DNA from: Shewanella mangrovisoli
GTDB lineage: Bacteria > Pseudomonadota > Gammaproteobacteria > Enterobacterales > Shewanellaceae
DNA length: 64,000 bases
Assembly (NCBI RefSeq): GCF_019457635.1
Contig: NZ_CP080412.1
Coordinates: 3,596,001 to 3,660,000, forward strand
Direction: 5' to 3'
In this document: positions 1 through 9,531 of the stretch, piece by piece
Position numbering within the stretch: position 1 is the first letter of the stretch
Layout: each line of letters opens with the position of its first letter
The notes under the pieces: model-generated
Told to the model about the DNA's origin: nothing
Database searches by the model: none
Seen by the model: only the letters and a program-made list of their open reading frames with translations
Translations under genes and position numbers: made by a program

Positions 1-469
1 TATTGACCGCTTCGGTGAGAGTATTACCCCAAAAATCGTAGAGATTCTTACCTTTAGGATTGGCAAGCGCAGTCCCCATTTCTAAGCGGTAAGGTAAAAT
101 CAAATCCAAGGGGCGCAGTAAACCATAGAGCCCAGATAAAATACGCAACTGTGACTGGCTGCGTTCAAGCTGTTCGGGTGTCAGCGTATCTGCATCAAAA
201 CCCGTGTAAACATCGCCTCTAAAAGCAAAAATCGCCTGCTTAGCATTATCAATCCTGTAATCGGGTTTCCACTCCCCAAAACGCGCGGCATTTAAGCCTG
301 CGATGTTATCGCTCACCTTCATTAATGTTGCAATGTCACTGGGGGTTAACCGTTGGCAGACTTGAATGAGCTCTTGGCTATGAGCTAAAAAATCGGGCCG
401 AGTGTGGGTTTGAGTCAAGGGAGGTTGCTCAAAATCTAGGGTTTTCGCCGGTGAAACCAAAATCAACAT
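1..469 (-). CDS. yaaA: Peroxide stress protein YaaA (DUF328/UPF0246), C-terminus cut by window edge
   Basis: The reading frame starts at an ATG at 469 (minus) and stays open to base 1, giving the first 156 residues of a protein that is about 255 residues in the family. The N-terminus [13 protein letters not shown] and the later NAARFGEW match the YaaA family signature as I recall it. In E. coli YaaA is an OxyR-induced cytoplasmic protein that lowers free iron and so limits Fenton damage during peroxide stress; that role is transferred from the family. A GGAG ribosome site lies about 9 bases before the start. No neighbour suggests an operon: the gene downstream is outside the window, and the upstream symporter is separated by a terminator hairpin. 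Confidence 0.9.
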   Translation of the reverse strand, partial: MLILVSPAKTLDFEQPPLTQTHTRPDFLAHSQELIQVCQRLTPSDIATLMKVSDNIAGLNAARFGEWKPDYRIDNAKQAIFAFRGDVYTGFDADTLTPEQLERSQSQLRILSGLYGLLRPLDLILPYRLEMGTALANPKGKNLYDFWGNTLTEAVN

Positions 470-520
470 TAACACGCTCCAACAAATAAAATACGCCACT
501 ATGATACTGAACAAGCATAA

Positions 521-549
521 AAAAACCACGTACGGATGACGTGGTTTTT
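521..549 (-). terminator. Intrinsic terminator after the AGCS symporter gene
   Basis: A perfect 11-base inverted repeat (AAAAACCACGT / ACGTGGTTTTT) with a 7-base loop lies 29 bases past the symporter stop. It is flanked by A and T runs and could work in both directions. Confidence 0.8.
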
Positions 550-577
550 CCGATAGCGCTAATCAGTGAACTTGAGT

Positions 578-2044
578 TTATCGACTGACCGCTGATTCAG
601 GACGGTTTTTAGTCAACTCCTTGGCACTATTATCCTGCCAAATACCATCATCGAGTTGTTCCATCAATTCGGGGAACTTACTGCGATCGAACTCAGGCAT
701 TTTGCCACTCTTCAATTGCTCACAGTAATCGTTGATAACCCGTATCGCCAAACCAGATAACAGCAGCAATGCAATGATATTGACCGTGGCCATCAGTCCC
801 ATAGACACATCCGCTAAGTTCCACACTAAGCTGATTTTGGCCACAGCACCAAACATCACCATGCCTAATACGCACAGGCGGAATAGCGGTAACGCCTTAG
901 TGCTGTTACCCGTTAAAAACATCACATTCGTTTCGGCATAAGAATAGTTAGCAATGATAGAGGTAAAGCAGAATAGGAAAATGGCTATAGCAATAAAGGC
1001 GCCGCCCCAATCACCTACATGATTTGACATCGCGTTGATGGTGAGACGAATGCCATCTTCGCTAGAACCGATATCGCCTGAAAGCAAAATAATTGCCGCT
1101 GTTGCTGTACAGATAACGATGGTATCGACAAACACTCCCATCATCTGCACAAAACCTTGGGATGCAGGATGATTAGGATTAGGTGAAGCACTCGCCGCCA
1201 CGTTTGCCGCGCTGCCCATCCCTGCCTCGTTTGAGAACAAACCACGGGCAATACCGGCTTGCATAGCCTGAGCGACCGTATAAGCAACACCACCTGCGGC
1301 GGCCTCTTGCCAACCAAACGCACTCTTTACAATCAAGCTGATGATGGCTGGCAGTTGATCTAAATTGAACAGCACGATAATAAAGGCGATCAGAATATAA
1401 GCCAGTGCCATGATAGGCACGATAAACTCTGACACTCGCGCAACTTTACGTAAGCCGCCGACAATCACAAAACCACTGGCTAACACTAAGCCGATACCCA
1501 CATAGGTCGGGTTGAAGCCAAACACCCGCTCCATTGCGCCTGTAATGGTATTGGCTTGCACCGCGTTAAACACCAAACCAAAGGCGATGATCAGGAAGAA
1601 AGCGAACAATACCCCCATCCATCTCTGACCAAGTCCCTTCTCCATATAATAAGAAGGACCGCCGCGGAACTGACCGTTGGTGTCTCGAACCTTATATACT
1701 TGTGCAAGAGTCGACTCCACCATAGCCGTCGCCATACCCAACATGGCGATTAACCACATCCAGAACACAGCGCCAGGTCCAGCTGCACCAATCGCCACAG
1801 CTACACCGGCCATGTTTCCAGCACCAACCCGAGCGGCCATACTGGTACAAAAGACTTGGAATGAAGACAGACCACTTTCACAGCCTTGGCGGCTCATGGT
1901 CATAACTTTTAGAGAGTGCTTGAAGTGTGTAAGTTGAATAAATACAAGTCGTAAGGTGAAATAAAGCCCCGCACCCACCAATCCGTAAACGAGCAATTTG
2001 CCCCAGAGCAGTGCGTTCAAAAAGTTTACAATCGTTTCTAACAT
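578..2044 (-). CDS. AGCS-family sodium:alanine/glycine symporter
   Basis: A 488-residue polytopic inner-membrane protein of the alanine-or-glycine:cation symporter (AGCS, AlsT/DagA-like) family, expected to take up small neutral amino acids with Na+. The family signature is visible near residues 70-110 (AARVGAGNMAGVAVAIGAAGPGAVFWMW) in pieces, followed by MVESTLAQVYK and the GGPSYYMEKGLG stretch. The GIARGLFSNEAGMGSAA motif near residue 270 is also typical. About 10-11 hydrophobic segments can be counted. The length is normal for the family. The ATG at 2044 has a GGAAGAAG ribosome site 9 bases upstream. It is transcribed alone, divergently from xfp. The substrate (alanine, glycine or glutamine) cannot be told from sequence. 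Confidence 0.93.
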   Translation of the reverse strand: MLETIVNFLNALLWGKLLVYGLVGAGLYFTLRLVFIQLTHFKHSLKVMTMSRQGCESGLSSFQVFCTSMAARVGAGNMAGVAVAIGAAGPGAVFWMWLIAMLGMATAMVESTLAQVYKVRDTNGQFRGGPSYYMEKGLGQRWMGVLFAFFLIIAFGLVFNAVQANTITGAMERVFGFNPTYVGIGLVLASGFVIVGGLRKVARVSEFIVPIMALAYILIAFIIVLFNLDQLPAIISLIVKSAFGWQEAAAGGVAYTVAQAMQAGIARGLFSNEAGMGSAANVAASASPNPNHPASQGFVQMMGVFVDTIVICTATAAIILLSGDIGSSEDGIRLTINAMSNHVGDWGGAFIAIAIFLFCFTSIIANYSYAETNVMFLTGNSTKALPLFRLCVLGMVMFGAVAKISLVWNLADVSMGLMATVNIIALLLLSGLAIRVINDYCEQLKSGKMPEFDRSKFPELMEQLDDGIWQDNSAKELTKNRPESAVSR

Positions 2045-2474
2045 ATTATTTTACTTCTTCCCGTAGCAAATGCCCGCCTCCACCTATACTTAGCGAGGTG
2101 CAACATTTGTGGTGAATGAATCCTTCCAAATAAAGGTAAGAATATCGGTAGATTTATTCTTTCAAATTATCCTTCCGTGAATTTACAACATCACGGCTAC
2201 CGAATTCAACGCAGCAAAATAGCACAGTATTCGAAATTACTCATGTGATCAAGCCTAGGTTTGCATCGTTAAATAGCTACAACCTCACACTCGTAAAGCT
2301 TAGATAAGTCACTGTTAATATTAAATTAACAATTTAACAAACTTAATCCACATGCGTTAACGACGAACACAAGTTTTAAAATTTGGATGCAGGGCACATT
2401 TTTGTAAGAAAATTACAAATATAGTAATCCCAACACAACACAGTTCAATTCCGTCTGCTCTAGTGAGGCTTAAT
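2045..2474. other. Divergent intergenic region between symporter and xfp
   Basis: This AT-rich 430-base stretch separates two outward-facing genes and must hold both promoters. The only specific element I recognise is the HexR-like palindrome at 2403-2417. A TATAGT at 2420-2425, directly beside it, could be the -10 of the xfp promoter. I see no RNA gene or convincing small coding region here. Confidence 0.5.
2403..2417 (+). promoter_or_regulatory. HexR-like operator upstream of xfp
   Basis: TGTAAGAAAATTACA matches the HexR consensus TGTAAT-www-ATTACA (as I recall it for gammaproteobacteria) with one mismatch. It lies 58 bases before the xfp start and abuts a -10-like TATAGT. HexR senses KDPG and controls central carbon genes in Shewanella. 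A second near-match lies before tal-pgi in this same window, which strengthens the call. Confidence 0.6.
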
Positions 2475-4841
2475 ATGACGACTACACATGAGATAAATGC
2501 TCTTAAAAAATATGTAAGAGCCACTAACTTCCTCGCCACCTCTCAGATTTACCTAAAGCAAAACGTATTACATAAGCGCCCACTTGCGCATTCGGACATT
2601 AAACCTCGCCTGTTAGGGCACTGGGGGACTTGTCCGGGGATTAACTTCGTTTATGCCAACGTCAACCGACTCATTGTAAAACATAATCGTCCTTTCATTT
2701 ACTTAGTCGGCCCAGGCCATGGTTTCCCAGCAGTACAAGCTAACCTATTCATCGAAGGCTCACTCAGCCACTTTTATCCAGAAACCATTCCTTATAATGA
2801 AACCGGTATCGAAGATATCTGTAAGAAGTTTTCGGCAGCCTATGGTTACCCTTCCCACGCAAACCCTGAAGCACCCGGTCAAATCCTCGAAGGGGGAGAA
2901 TTAGGTTACTCGTTAGCTGTAGGTTGGGGCGCGGTATTAGACAATCCTGATCTTATCGCAACCGTGTTAGTGGGTGACGGTGAATCAGAAACCGGTCCTC
3001 TAGCAGCCTCTTGGTATGCAAACCGTTTAGTCTCCCCTGCCACCAACGGTGCAGTGTTACCTATAGTACATATCAACGGCTATAAAATTTCAGGCCCAAC
3101 CCGTATGGGACGCATGAGCCATGAAGAGCTAGATCTTGAATTCCGTGGTCTTGGTTATCACCCCATTATTGTCGACAGCGAAGCGGAAGAAGATATCTAC
3201 GTCCAAATGACAACCGCGATGGATACAGCTTATAGCATGATCAATGATATCCAAACCCGCGCACGCAAGGGTGAAGATATTGTCAAACCTCGCTGGCCAG
3301 TGATCTTAATGCGCACCGCCAAAGGCTGGACAGGTGTAAGCGAGTATAATGGTACAAAATTAGAAGGTAACTGCGAATCGCACCAAGTTATCGTCAACAA
3401 ATGTGCGACGGATAAAGGCCACCTCAGCGCACTGGATAACTGGTTGGCTAGCTATCAGTTCCAAGAGCTTTACCAAATCAATGGCCAGGGTGAACTGATT
3501 TTTGATGCGGATATTAGCTCCTTGATCCCACCTAAGCATTTAGCTTGTGGTCGCCAACATCTCACTTATGGTGGTGAAGTCGTTAGAGCGTTATCCAATC
3601 CAGATCTCGAAAAGCTCAGCTATGGCCCAGAAGTGCCACGCGGACACCGTGGTTACTCTATGTTGAAAATGGGTCAATGGATGCGTGATGCATTCAAACT
3701 GAACCGTGACCAACGTAACTTACGTATCTTTAGCCCAGATGAAACCTATTCAAACCAACTGCAAGCGGTATTTGAAGAAACCGATCGCGCATGGCAATGG
3801 CCAATTGAAAACTGGGACGAGGATATGACTCGTGATGGCCGCGTGCTCGAGTTACTCTCTGAGAACTTGCTATTTGGTATGTTACATGGCTACACAGTAA
3901 CGGGTCGCCACGGCATGTTCCCAACCTATGAGTCTTTCTCACAGGTCGTATCTTCAATGGCCGACCAATACTGTAAATATGTTTACGCCAGCCAAGGGGT
4001 GCATTTCCGTAAACCTTTACCGGCGTGCAACGTAGTACTTTCTTCACTATTAGAGCGTCAGGATCACAACGGTTACTCGCATCAAAACCCATCGTTCCTT
4101 GGTGCGATGTTAGAAAAACATCCAAAGATTATCTCTGCTTATTTACCTGCTGATGCAAACAGCACCTTAGTTTATACCGAACGCGCTTTTGCGGATCGTG
4201 ACAAACTAAACATCCTAGTAGCCGGTAAAAAAGAACTACCACAATGGTTGAGCTTAGAAGAAGCACGTAAACAAGCTAAAGACGGTGTGATGGTGTGGGA
4301 TTTTGCTTCAGATGAAAATCCAGATATCGTGCTTGCAGGTTGTGGTGATTATGTCACTCAAGAATGTATGGCCTCTTTAGTGATTATTCGTGAACTGTTA
4401 CCAAGGGTCAGAATTCGTTTTGTCAGCGTGACCGAATTAAGCAGTGATGGCTTAGGTAGCCGTAAATTTAAAGAAAAACCATGGATGATGGATGAAATAT
4501 TTACCCAAGATAAAGGGGTAGTATTTAACTATCACGGTTATCCAAATACGATCAAAAAGTTAATTTTTGACTACAAAGGAAGTCGCCGTTTCAGAATTAA
4601 AGGTTATGAGGAAGAAGGTTCAACAACAACACCATTTGATATGGGTGTTCGCAATGGCACTTCTCGCTATCACCTTGTTATTGATATGGCTTACAAACTA
4701 TTCCAGCAAGGCGTCATTGATGAAACTAAGCACGTTTCAATCACGACCGATATGCTGCAACGACTGGTTGATCATCGCAACTATATTAAAGCAAACGGTG
4801 TTGACCCTGTTGAAATTGAAAATTGGGTTTGGACTCGTTAA
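2475..4841 (+). CDS. xfp: Phosphoketolase (XFP family)
   Basis: A thiamine-diphosphate enzyme that splits xylulose 5-phosphate (and usually fructose 6-phosphate) with phosphate into acetyl phosphate plus glyceraldehyde 3-phosphate or erythrose 4-phosphate, in the cytoplasm. The 788-residue length is standard. The phosphoketolase signature GHWGTCPG is near residue 48, EGGELGYSLAVGWGA near 139, and the ThDP/Mg-binding GDGESETGP near 167. The ATG at 2475 was chosen because a GTG at 2463 would use its own GAGG as coding sequence, whereas that GAGG is a good ribosome site 7-8 bases before the ATG. The gene is monocistronic, ends in a strong terminator, and has a HexR-like operator upstream. Whether it accepts fructose 6-phosphate is not visible. 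Confidence 0.95.
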   Translation: MTTTHEINALKKYVRATNFLATSQIYLKQNVLHKRPLAHSDIKPRLLGHWGTCPGINFVYANVNRLIVKHNRPFIYLVGPGHGFPAVQANLFIEGSLSHFYPETIPYNETGIEDICKKFSAAYGYPSHANPEAPGQILEGGELGYSLAVGWGAVLDNPDLIATVLVGDGESETGPLAASWYANRLVSPATNGAVLPIVHINGYKISGPTRMGRMSHEELDLEFRGLGYHPIIVDSEAEEDIYVQMTTAMDTAYSMINDIQTRARKGEDIVKPRWPVILMRTAKGWTGVSEYNGTKLEGNCESHQVIVNKCATDKGHLSALDNWLASYQFQELYQINGQGELIFDADISSLIPPKHLACGRQHLTYGGEVVRALSNPDLEKLSYGPEVPRGHRGYSMLKMGQWMRDAFKLNRDQRNLRIFSPDETYSNQLQAVFEETDRAWQWPIENWDEDMTRDGRVLELLSENLLFGMLHGYTVTGRHGMFPTYESFSQVVSSMADQYCKYVYASQGVHFRKPLPACNVVLSSLLERQDHNGYSHQNPSFLGAMLEKHPKIISAYLPADANSTLVYTERAFADRDKLNILVAGKKELPQWLSLEEARKQAKDGVMVWDFASDENPDIVLAGCGDYVTQECMASLVIIRELLPRVRIRFVSVTELSSDGLGSRKFKEKPWMMDEIFTQDKGVVFNYHGYPNTIKKLIFDYKGSRRFRIKGYEEEGSTTTPFDMGVRNGTSRYHLVIDMAYKLFQQGVIDETKHVSITTDMLQRLVDHRNYIKANGVDPVEIENWVWTR

Positions 4842-4873
4842 TTCAAAACTTAATTAACAAGTTTGATACAATT

Positions 4874-4900
4874 AAAAGGCATCCTTCGGGATGCCTTTTT
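4874..4900 (+). terminator. Intrinsic terminator of xfp
   Basis: The 11-base stem AAAAGGCATCC / GGATGCCTTTT encloses a stable TTCG tetraloop and is followed by Ts, 33 bases past the xfp stop. Confidence 0.9.
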
Positions 4901-5080
4901 AACATCAATCAAAAGTAATAATATTCTATTCGATAAAAAAACTTCAGAGTAAGCACTGGAAAAATTTAACAAATGCAGTGATAATTAATCGCTGGCTACA
5001 ATACCAAAGGATCCCCACACTAAGTGCTAGCAATGTTTTGCATAAAACCTGCAAAGCATATTGGTGGAGAATCATAAACA

Positions 5081-6199
5081 ATGGACTTAGAGAAAATGAT
5101 GAAGAATACATTAAAAGTAGTTTTGCTTACATCAATGCTTCCACTTGCTGCCAGTGCATCTCAAGAGCTAACACCTTGGTATGTTGGTGCAGGTTTAGGC
5201 GTTAATAACTATGAACACATTGCAACTGATAACGGCGATGACAACCCATACGCATGGGACATTTTCGCTGGCTATATGTTTAATGACTACTTTGGTGCAG
5301 AAATCGGCTATCGTGATCTAGGTAGTGCTGATTGGACCTATGCAGGCATTGGCAATGATGCAGATGTAAAAGGTGCAACTCTTGGCTTAGTGGGCGTGTG
5401 GCCACTAGGTAACCGTTGGAGCCTGTCTGCTGAAGCTGGCGCAATGTACTACACCCTAGAAAACAACCAACGCGTTGGTGGCGTATCTAGTTCTTACAGC
5501 GAAAACGACTTCGCACCTTACTTCGGTGCAGGTGTTGGCTATAACTTCACTGATAACCTGAAGTTACAAGCTAAATACCGTCGCTATGAAAACTTAGATG
5601 ATAACGCTGGCGCTAACGCTATCGTTCCAGTAAATGCAGACAGCAACTACTGGGGCTTAGAATTAAGCTACCGTTTCGGTTCTCCAGCGGCTCCAGTAGC
5701 TGCAGCCGTTGTTGCAGCAACTCCAGTTGATTCTGACAACGATGGTGTTTACGACGATAAAGATCAGTGCCCAGCAACTCCAGCAACTCACAAAGTTGAC
5801 TCTGTTGGCTGTACTATCTACGAAAACGTTAAGAAGCAAGAAGATGTAGGTTCTATCCAGTTTGCTAACGATTCTGCAGTAGTGAAGAAAGAGTACTACA
5901 AAGACATCGAAAGACTGGCTAACTACATGAACAAGAACCCAGAATTCACTGTTGAAATTGCTGGTCACGCTTCTAACGTAGGTAAACCAGAATACAACAT
6001 GGTTCTGTCTGACAAGCGTGCTGACGCTGTTGCTAAGATCCTTGTTGAAAAATATGGCATCAGCCAAAGCCGTGTAACTTCTAACGGTTACGGTATCACT
6101 AAGCCATTAGTGGCTGGTGACTCTAAAGAAGCTCATGCAGCTAACCGCCGCATCGAAGCTATCGTGACAACTACTGAAAAACAACCTGTTCTGAAGTAA
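5081..6199 (+). CDS. OmpA-family outer-membrane porin with C-terminal peptidoglycan-binding domain
   Basis: A 372-residue outer-membrane protein. A signal peptide (MKNTLKVVLLTSMLPLAASA) precedes an OmpA-type eight-stranded beta-barrel (about residues 28-205; PWYVGAGLGVN, FAPYFGAGVGYNF, YWGLELSYRFG). Next come an Ala/Pro/Val linker and a thrombospondin-3-like calcium motif (DSDNDGVYDDKDQCP). The C-terminal OmpA domain is at about 250-365 (VEIAGHASNVG, SDKRADAV, NGYG). This domain tethers the envelope to peptidoglycan in the family. The ATG at 5081 has GGTGGAG about 12 bases upstream; ATGs at 5096 and 5099 would give a more usual signal peptide but have weaker ribosome sites. Codon use is biased toward the common codons of highly expressed genes (AAC, GGT, GCT). 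It is monocistronic and ends in a terminator. Confidence 0.93.
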   Translation: MDLEKMMKNTLKVVLLTSMLPLAASASQELTPWYVGAGLGVNNYEHIATDNGDDNPYAWDIFAGYMFNDYFGAEIGYRDLGSADWTYAGIGNDADVKGATLGLVGVWPLGNRWSLSAEAGAMYYTLENNQRVGGVSSSYSENDFAPYFGAGVGYNFTDNLKLQAKYRRYENLDDNAGANAIVPVNADSNYWGLELSYRFGSPAAPVAAAVVAATPVDSDNDGVYDDKDQCPATPATHKVDSVGCTIYENVKKQEDVGSIQFANDSAVVKKEYYKDIERLANYMNKNPEFTVEIAGHASNVGKPEYNMVLSDKRADAVAKILVEKYGISQSRVTSNGYGITKPLVAGDSKEAHAANRRIEAIVTTTEKQPVLK

Positions 6200-6216
6200 T
6201 TGCACTCTTAAGAATA

Positions 6217-6245
6217 AAAAAGTCGCTGCTTGCAGCGACTTTTTA
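6217..6245 (+). terminator. Intrinsic terminator of the OmpA-family gene
   Basis: AAAAAGTCGCTGC pairs with GCAGCGACTTTTT around a short TT centre and runs into a T-rich tract, 18 bases after the stop. Confidence 0.88.
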
Positions 6246-6344
6246 TTTTTATAACATCTACACTATGCAATCTGATGATGCTTAGCTAATCGTTGTAATG
6301 CAATCACAGCTTTTCGCGCTAATACGATATAGTTTTACCATTTT

Positions 6345-6359
6345 TGTAATTTTTTTACA
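6345..6359 (+). promoter_or_regulatory. HexR-like operator upstream of tal-pgi
   Basis: TGTAATTTTTTTACA fits TGTAAT-www-ATTACA with one mismatch. It lies 89 bases before the tal start, a usual place for a HexR site. It is the second such site in the window after that of xfp. Confidence 0.6.
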
Positions 6360-6447
6360 TTGATGGTTGGAAAAGTTGGCAAAATCGCTTCTAATAGTCA
6401 TCAGTTCATTTCTGAGTTTAGACCGCTATCTGAGAAGGATGTTTTTC

Positions 6448-7404
6448 ATGGCAAATACATTAGAGCAACTCAAGTCATACACTACGATTGTGGCCGATAC
6501 TGGCGATATTGAAGCGATCAAGCGCTATCAGCCAGAAGACGCAACGACCAACCCATCACTCATCTTAAAAGCGGCTCAAATCCCCGAGTATAGCGCTCTA
6601 ATCGACAATGCTATCGCATGGGCTAAATTACAAAGTGCTGATATTGAGCAACAGATTGATGATGCCAGCGATAAGCTTGCCGTGAACATTGGCGTGGAAA
6701 TTCTGAAACTGGTTCCAGGCCGTATTTCAACTGAAGTCGATGCCCGCTTGTCCTTCGATAAAGAAAAATCCATTGCGAAAGCGCACAAACTAGTACGTCT
6801 GTACCAAGAAGCTGGCGTGGATAAATCTCGCATTCTGATCAAATTAGCCTCAACTTGGGAAGGCATTTGTGCCGCCAAAGAGTTAGAGCAAGAAGGCATC
6901 AACTGTAACTTAACCCTACTATTTAGCTTCGCTCAAGCGCGTGCCTGTGCTGAAGCTGGCGTGTACTTAATTTCTCCATTCGTTGGCCGCATCCTCGACT
7001 GGTACAAAAAAGACACAGGTAAAGACTATGACGCAGTAAATGATCCTGGTGTCGTTTCTGTGACTGAAATTTACAACTACTACAAACAGCATGGCTATAA
7101 CACAGTCGTCATGGGGGCAAGTTTCCGTAATATCGGTGAAATCATCGAATTAGCGGGTTGTGACCGCCTGACTATTGGCCCTTCATTACTCGAAGAGCTG
7201 GCAAACTCTCAAGTTGCTATTCAACCTAAACTGCTTCCTGCCAGCACCACAGTTGCTGCGGGTGAGCCTTTAACCGAAGCGCAATTCCGCTGGGACTTCA
7301 ACCAAGATCCTATGGCTGTCGACAAGTTAGCAGAAGGTATCCGCAACTTCGCCATCGACCAAGGCAAACTCGAAGTCATGCTCAAGGCAAAACTGGCAAA
7401 CTAA
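6448..7404 (+). CDS. tal: Transaldolase
   Basis: A cytoplasmic enzyme of the non-oxidative pentose phosphate pathway. It moves a dihydroxyacetone unit from sedoheptulose 7-phosphate to glyceraldehyde 3-phosphate through a lysine Schiff base. The 318-residue length is that of E. coli TalB. The catalytic lysine in ILIKLAST falls at residue 132, the same position as in TalB. Other family stretches are [13 protein letters not shown] near 35 and VVMGASFRN near 220. The ATG at 6448 is preceded by GAGAAGGA at a good distance; the open frame extends upstream to 6367 but that extension has no conserved sequence. It is followed by pgi after 20 bases and is probably co-transcribed with it. A HexR-like palindrome lies upstream. 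Confidence 0.96.
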   Translation: MANTLEQLKSYTTIVADTGDIEAIKRYQPEDATTNPSLILKAAQIPEYSALIDNAIAWAKLQSADIEQQIDDASDKLAVNIGVEILKLVPGRISTEVDARLSFDKEKSIAKAHKLVRLYQEAGVDKSRILIKLASTWEGICAAKELEQEGINCNLTLLFSFAQARACAEAGVYLISPFVGRILDWYKKDTGKDYDAVNDPGVVSVTEIYNYYKQHGYNTVVMGASFRNIGEIIELAGCDRLTIGPSLLEELANSQVAIQPKLLPASTTVAAGEPLTEAQFRWDFNQDPMAVDKLAEGIRNFAIDQGKLEVMLKAKLAN

Positions 7405-7424
7405 GTATCTTCGGAGACGATTCG

Positions 7425-9062
7425 ATGACTATCTTGACCCAAAGCACAACTTGGCAAGCGTTAGCCGCGCATAGCCAGCAGATCCCGCATATGCGGGAAC
7501 TCTTTGCAGGCGATCCTGCACGCTTTAGCAATATGTCGCTTTCTACCTGTGGCTTATTTTTAGATTATTCAAAAAATAGAGCGACACCAGAGACACTCAA
7601 CTTGCTGCTGACACTGGCGCAAGAGGCAAAGCTTGACGCTAAAATCAAGGCGATGTTTGCTGGTGATATTATTAACACCACCGAAAAACGTGCCGTGCTG
7701 CATACCGCACTGCGCAGCACCGCCGAGCAAACCATCATTGCCGAGGGTCAAGATATCGTTCCTGAAGTACAGCAAACGCTGAACAAGATGCAGCAATTTG
7801 TCACTTCAGTTACCTCAGGACAATGGAAAGGTTTCACTGGCAAAGCCATTACCGATATCGTCAGTATCGGTATCGGTGGTTCGTTCCTTGGCCCTAAGAT
7901 AGTTTCCCAAGCATTACGCCCTTACTGGATAACAGGTCTCAATTGCCATTTTGTCGCCAACGTCGATGGCACCTCGATCAGTGAAAAACTCAAGCTGCTC
8001 GATCCTGAAACCACCCTGTTTATCATGTCGTCTAAGTCTTTTGGTACACAAGAGACGCTGACCAATACCTTAACGGCCAAGGCGTGGTTTTTAGCCAAAG
8101 GTGGTTCACAGTCTGATGTGGCGAAGCACTTTGTTGCCGTGACCTCTAACGTGGCAAAAGCGACTGACTTTGGTATCGATGCCGACAATATCTTCCCGAT
8201 GTGGGATTGGGTTGGTGGTCGTTATTCACTTTGGTCCGCCATTGGCTTACCCATCGCTTTACTTATCGGCATGGATAACTTCCGCTCCCTATTAAAGGGC
8301 GCGCAGCAAATGGATACCCATTTTGCCAATGCGCCTCTAGCGGAAAATATGCCCGTCATCATGGGCTTATTCTCGCTGTGGTATGGCAATTTCTTTAATG
8401 CCCAGAGCCATGTGGTATTGACCTACGATCATTACCTACGTGGACTTCCCGCTTACTTCCAACAACTCGATATGGAAAGTAATGGTAAGTCAGTCACGCT
8501 CAACGGTACTCATGTGGATTACAGCACGGGTCCTGTAATTTGGGGCGGCGAAGGCACAAATGGTCAGCACGCTTACCACCAGCTGCTACATCAAGGTACT
8601 GCATTAATCCCTGCCGATTTCATTATGCCGCTGCAAAGCCATAATCCTATCGGAGAGCACCATGATCAGTTAGCCTCTAACTGCTTCGGACAAACCCAAG
8701 CACTCATGCAAGGCCGCACTTTGGATGAGGCGCTTACCGAATTGAGCAAGAGCAGCTTAAGTGATGAAGAGAAGTTACTTATCGCCAAGCACAAAGTCAT
8801 GCCTGGCAATAAGCCAAGCAATACGCTGTTAATGGATAAGCTGACTCCTGAAACCTTAGGGGCACTGATTGCGCTCTATGAGCACAGAACCTTTGTCCAA
8901 GGCGCCATTTGGGACATCAACTCCTTCGACCAATGGGGTGTTGAACTCGGAAAAAGCTTAGGTAATGACGTCCTCGCCCGCATCGGCGCCGAGCAAAACG
9001 CCACCGCCTTAGATGCCTCAAGCAATGGGTTAATTAACCTATATCGACAGGGTAAAATCTGA
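7425..9062 (+). CDS. pgi: Glucose-6-phosphate isomerase
   Basis: Interconverts glucose 6-phosphate and fructose 6-phosphate in the cytoplasm, linking glycolysis, gluconeogenesis and the Entner-Doudoroff route. The 545 residues match the bacterial long form. Visible motifs are [12 protein letters not shown] near 147 (phosphate binding), [12 protein letters not shown] near 205, DMESNGKS with the catalytic glutamate at about 351, [17 protein letters not shown] with the catalytic histidine just after, and [10 protein letters not shown] near the C-terminus containing the active-site lysine. A CGGAGA ribosome site precedes the ATG at 7425. It forms an operon with tal (20-base gap) and ends at a strong terminator. 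Pairing tal with pgi under one promoter makes both fructose 6-phosphate-producing steps respond together. Confidence 0.97.
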   Translation: MTILTQSTTWQALAAHSQQIPHMRELFAGDPARFSNMSLSTCGLFLDYSKNRATPETLNLLLTLAQEAKLDAKIKAMFAGDIINTTEKRAVLHTALRSTAEQTIIAEGQDIVPEVQQTLNKMQQFVTSVTSGQWKGFTGKAITDIVSIGIGGSFLGPKIVSQALRPYWITGLNCHFVANVDGTSISEKLKLLDPETTLFIMSSKSFGTQETLTNTLTAKAWFLAKGGSQSDVAKHFVAVTSNVAKATDFGIDADNIFPMWDWVGGRYSLWSAIGLPIALLIGMDNFRSLLKGAQQMDTHFANAPLAENMPVIMGLFSLWYGNFFNAQSHVVLTYDHYLRGLPAYFQQLDMESNGKSVTLNGTHVDYSTGPVIWGGEGTNGQHAYHQLLHQGTALIPADFIMPLQSHNPIGEHHDQLASNCFGQTQALMQGRTLDEALTELSKSSLSDEEKLLIAKHKVMPGNKPSNTLLMDKLTPETLGALIALYEHRTFVQGAIWDINSFDQWGVELGKSLGNDVLARIGAEQNATALDASSNGLINLYRQGKI

Positions 9063-9068
9063 TCGAAC

Positions 9069-9095
9069 AAAAAGCCAGCAATCGCTGGCTTTTTT
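9069..9095 (+). terminator. Intrinsic terminator of tal-pgi
   Basis: AAAAAGCCAGC / GCTGGCTTTTT stem with an AATC loop and a T tract, 7 bases past the pgi stop. Confidence 0.92.
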
Positions 9096-9278
9096 ATTTT
9101 ATCTTATTAATAAACCTAAAATATTCGCTCACAACTTCCTCTAGCGCTCTCGCGAAGATCAATGACATATCATTCAAACTTCATTTCAAGTTAACACAAA
9201 TGAAACATAATTCTTGCACCCTGTTTTGAAAATATGTTATTTAATCGCTGACAAAACATACAACAACAGGAGGTTACC

Positions 9279-9464
9279 ATGGATCGTTTAGATTATGGTT
9301 GTGCGCTAGATGAAGTCGTAGAAAGACCCGATCGCTCGCGAGGCTCCAATAAAAAGCGTAAGTGGCGAGAAATTGAAGCGTTAAAGGACAAACATCGTTT
9401 ACTCAAGGAACTTCAAGAGATTGATAACAACTTTGATTACGATATAGACGCTATCCAGTTGTAA
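9279..9464 (+). CDS. DUF3545 family small protein
   Basis: A 61-residue, highly charged cytoplasmic protein. It resembles the DUF3545 family of Shewanella and Vibrio, whose core (KRKWREIEALKDKHRLLKELQEID, given here in part) I recognise from memory. The central segment looks helical and strongly basic, followed by an acidic tail (DNNFDYDIDAIQL). A textbook ribosome site (AGGAGGT) lies 7 bases before the ATG, and a terminator follows, so the gene is certainly expressed as a unit. A possible promoter TTGCAC-17-TTATTT lies at about 9213-9241. No function is known to me; nucleic-acid or ribosome contact is only a guess from the charge. Confidence 0.85.
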   Translation: MDRLDYGCALDEVVERPDRSRGSNKKRKWREIEALKDKHRLLKELQEIDNNFDYDIDAIQL

Positions 9465-9492
9465 CCCATTGTTTGATAAACAGCATATAAAG

Positions 9493-9515
9493 AAAAAGCG
9501 CCAATGGCGCTTTTT
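9493..9515. terminator. Bidirectional intrinsic terminator between DUF3545 and hemerythrin genes
   Basis: AAAAAGCGCCA / TGGCGCTTTTT hairpin with A and T flanks lies between two convergent genes and can serve both. Confidence 0.88.
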
Positions 9516-9531
9516 CTGTTTCTACGTACCT

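Noticed and set aside
5663..6067. 134-codon antisense frame within the OmpA-family gene
   Set aside because: A shadow of a codon-biased highly expressed gene; low-complexity Val/Ser/Trp sequence, no ribosome site.
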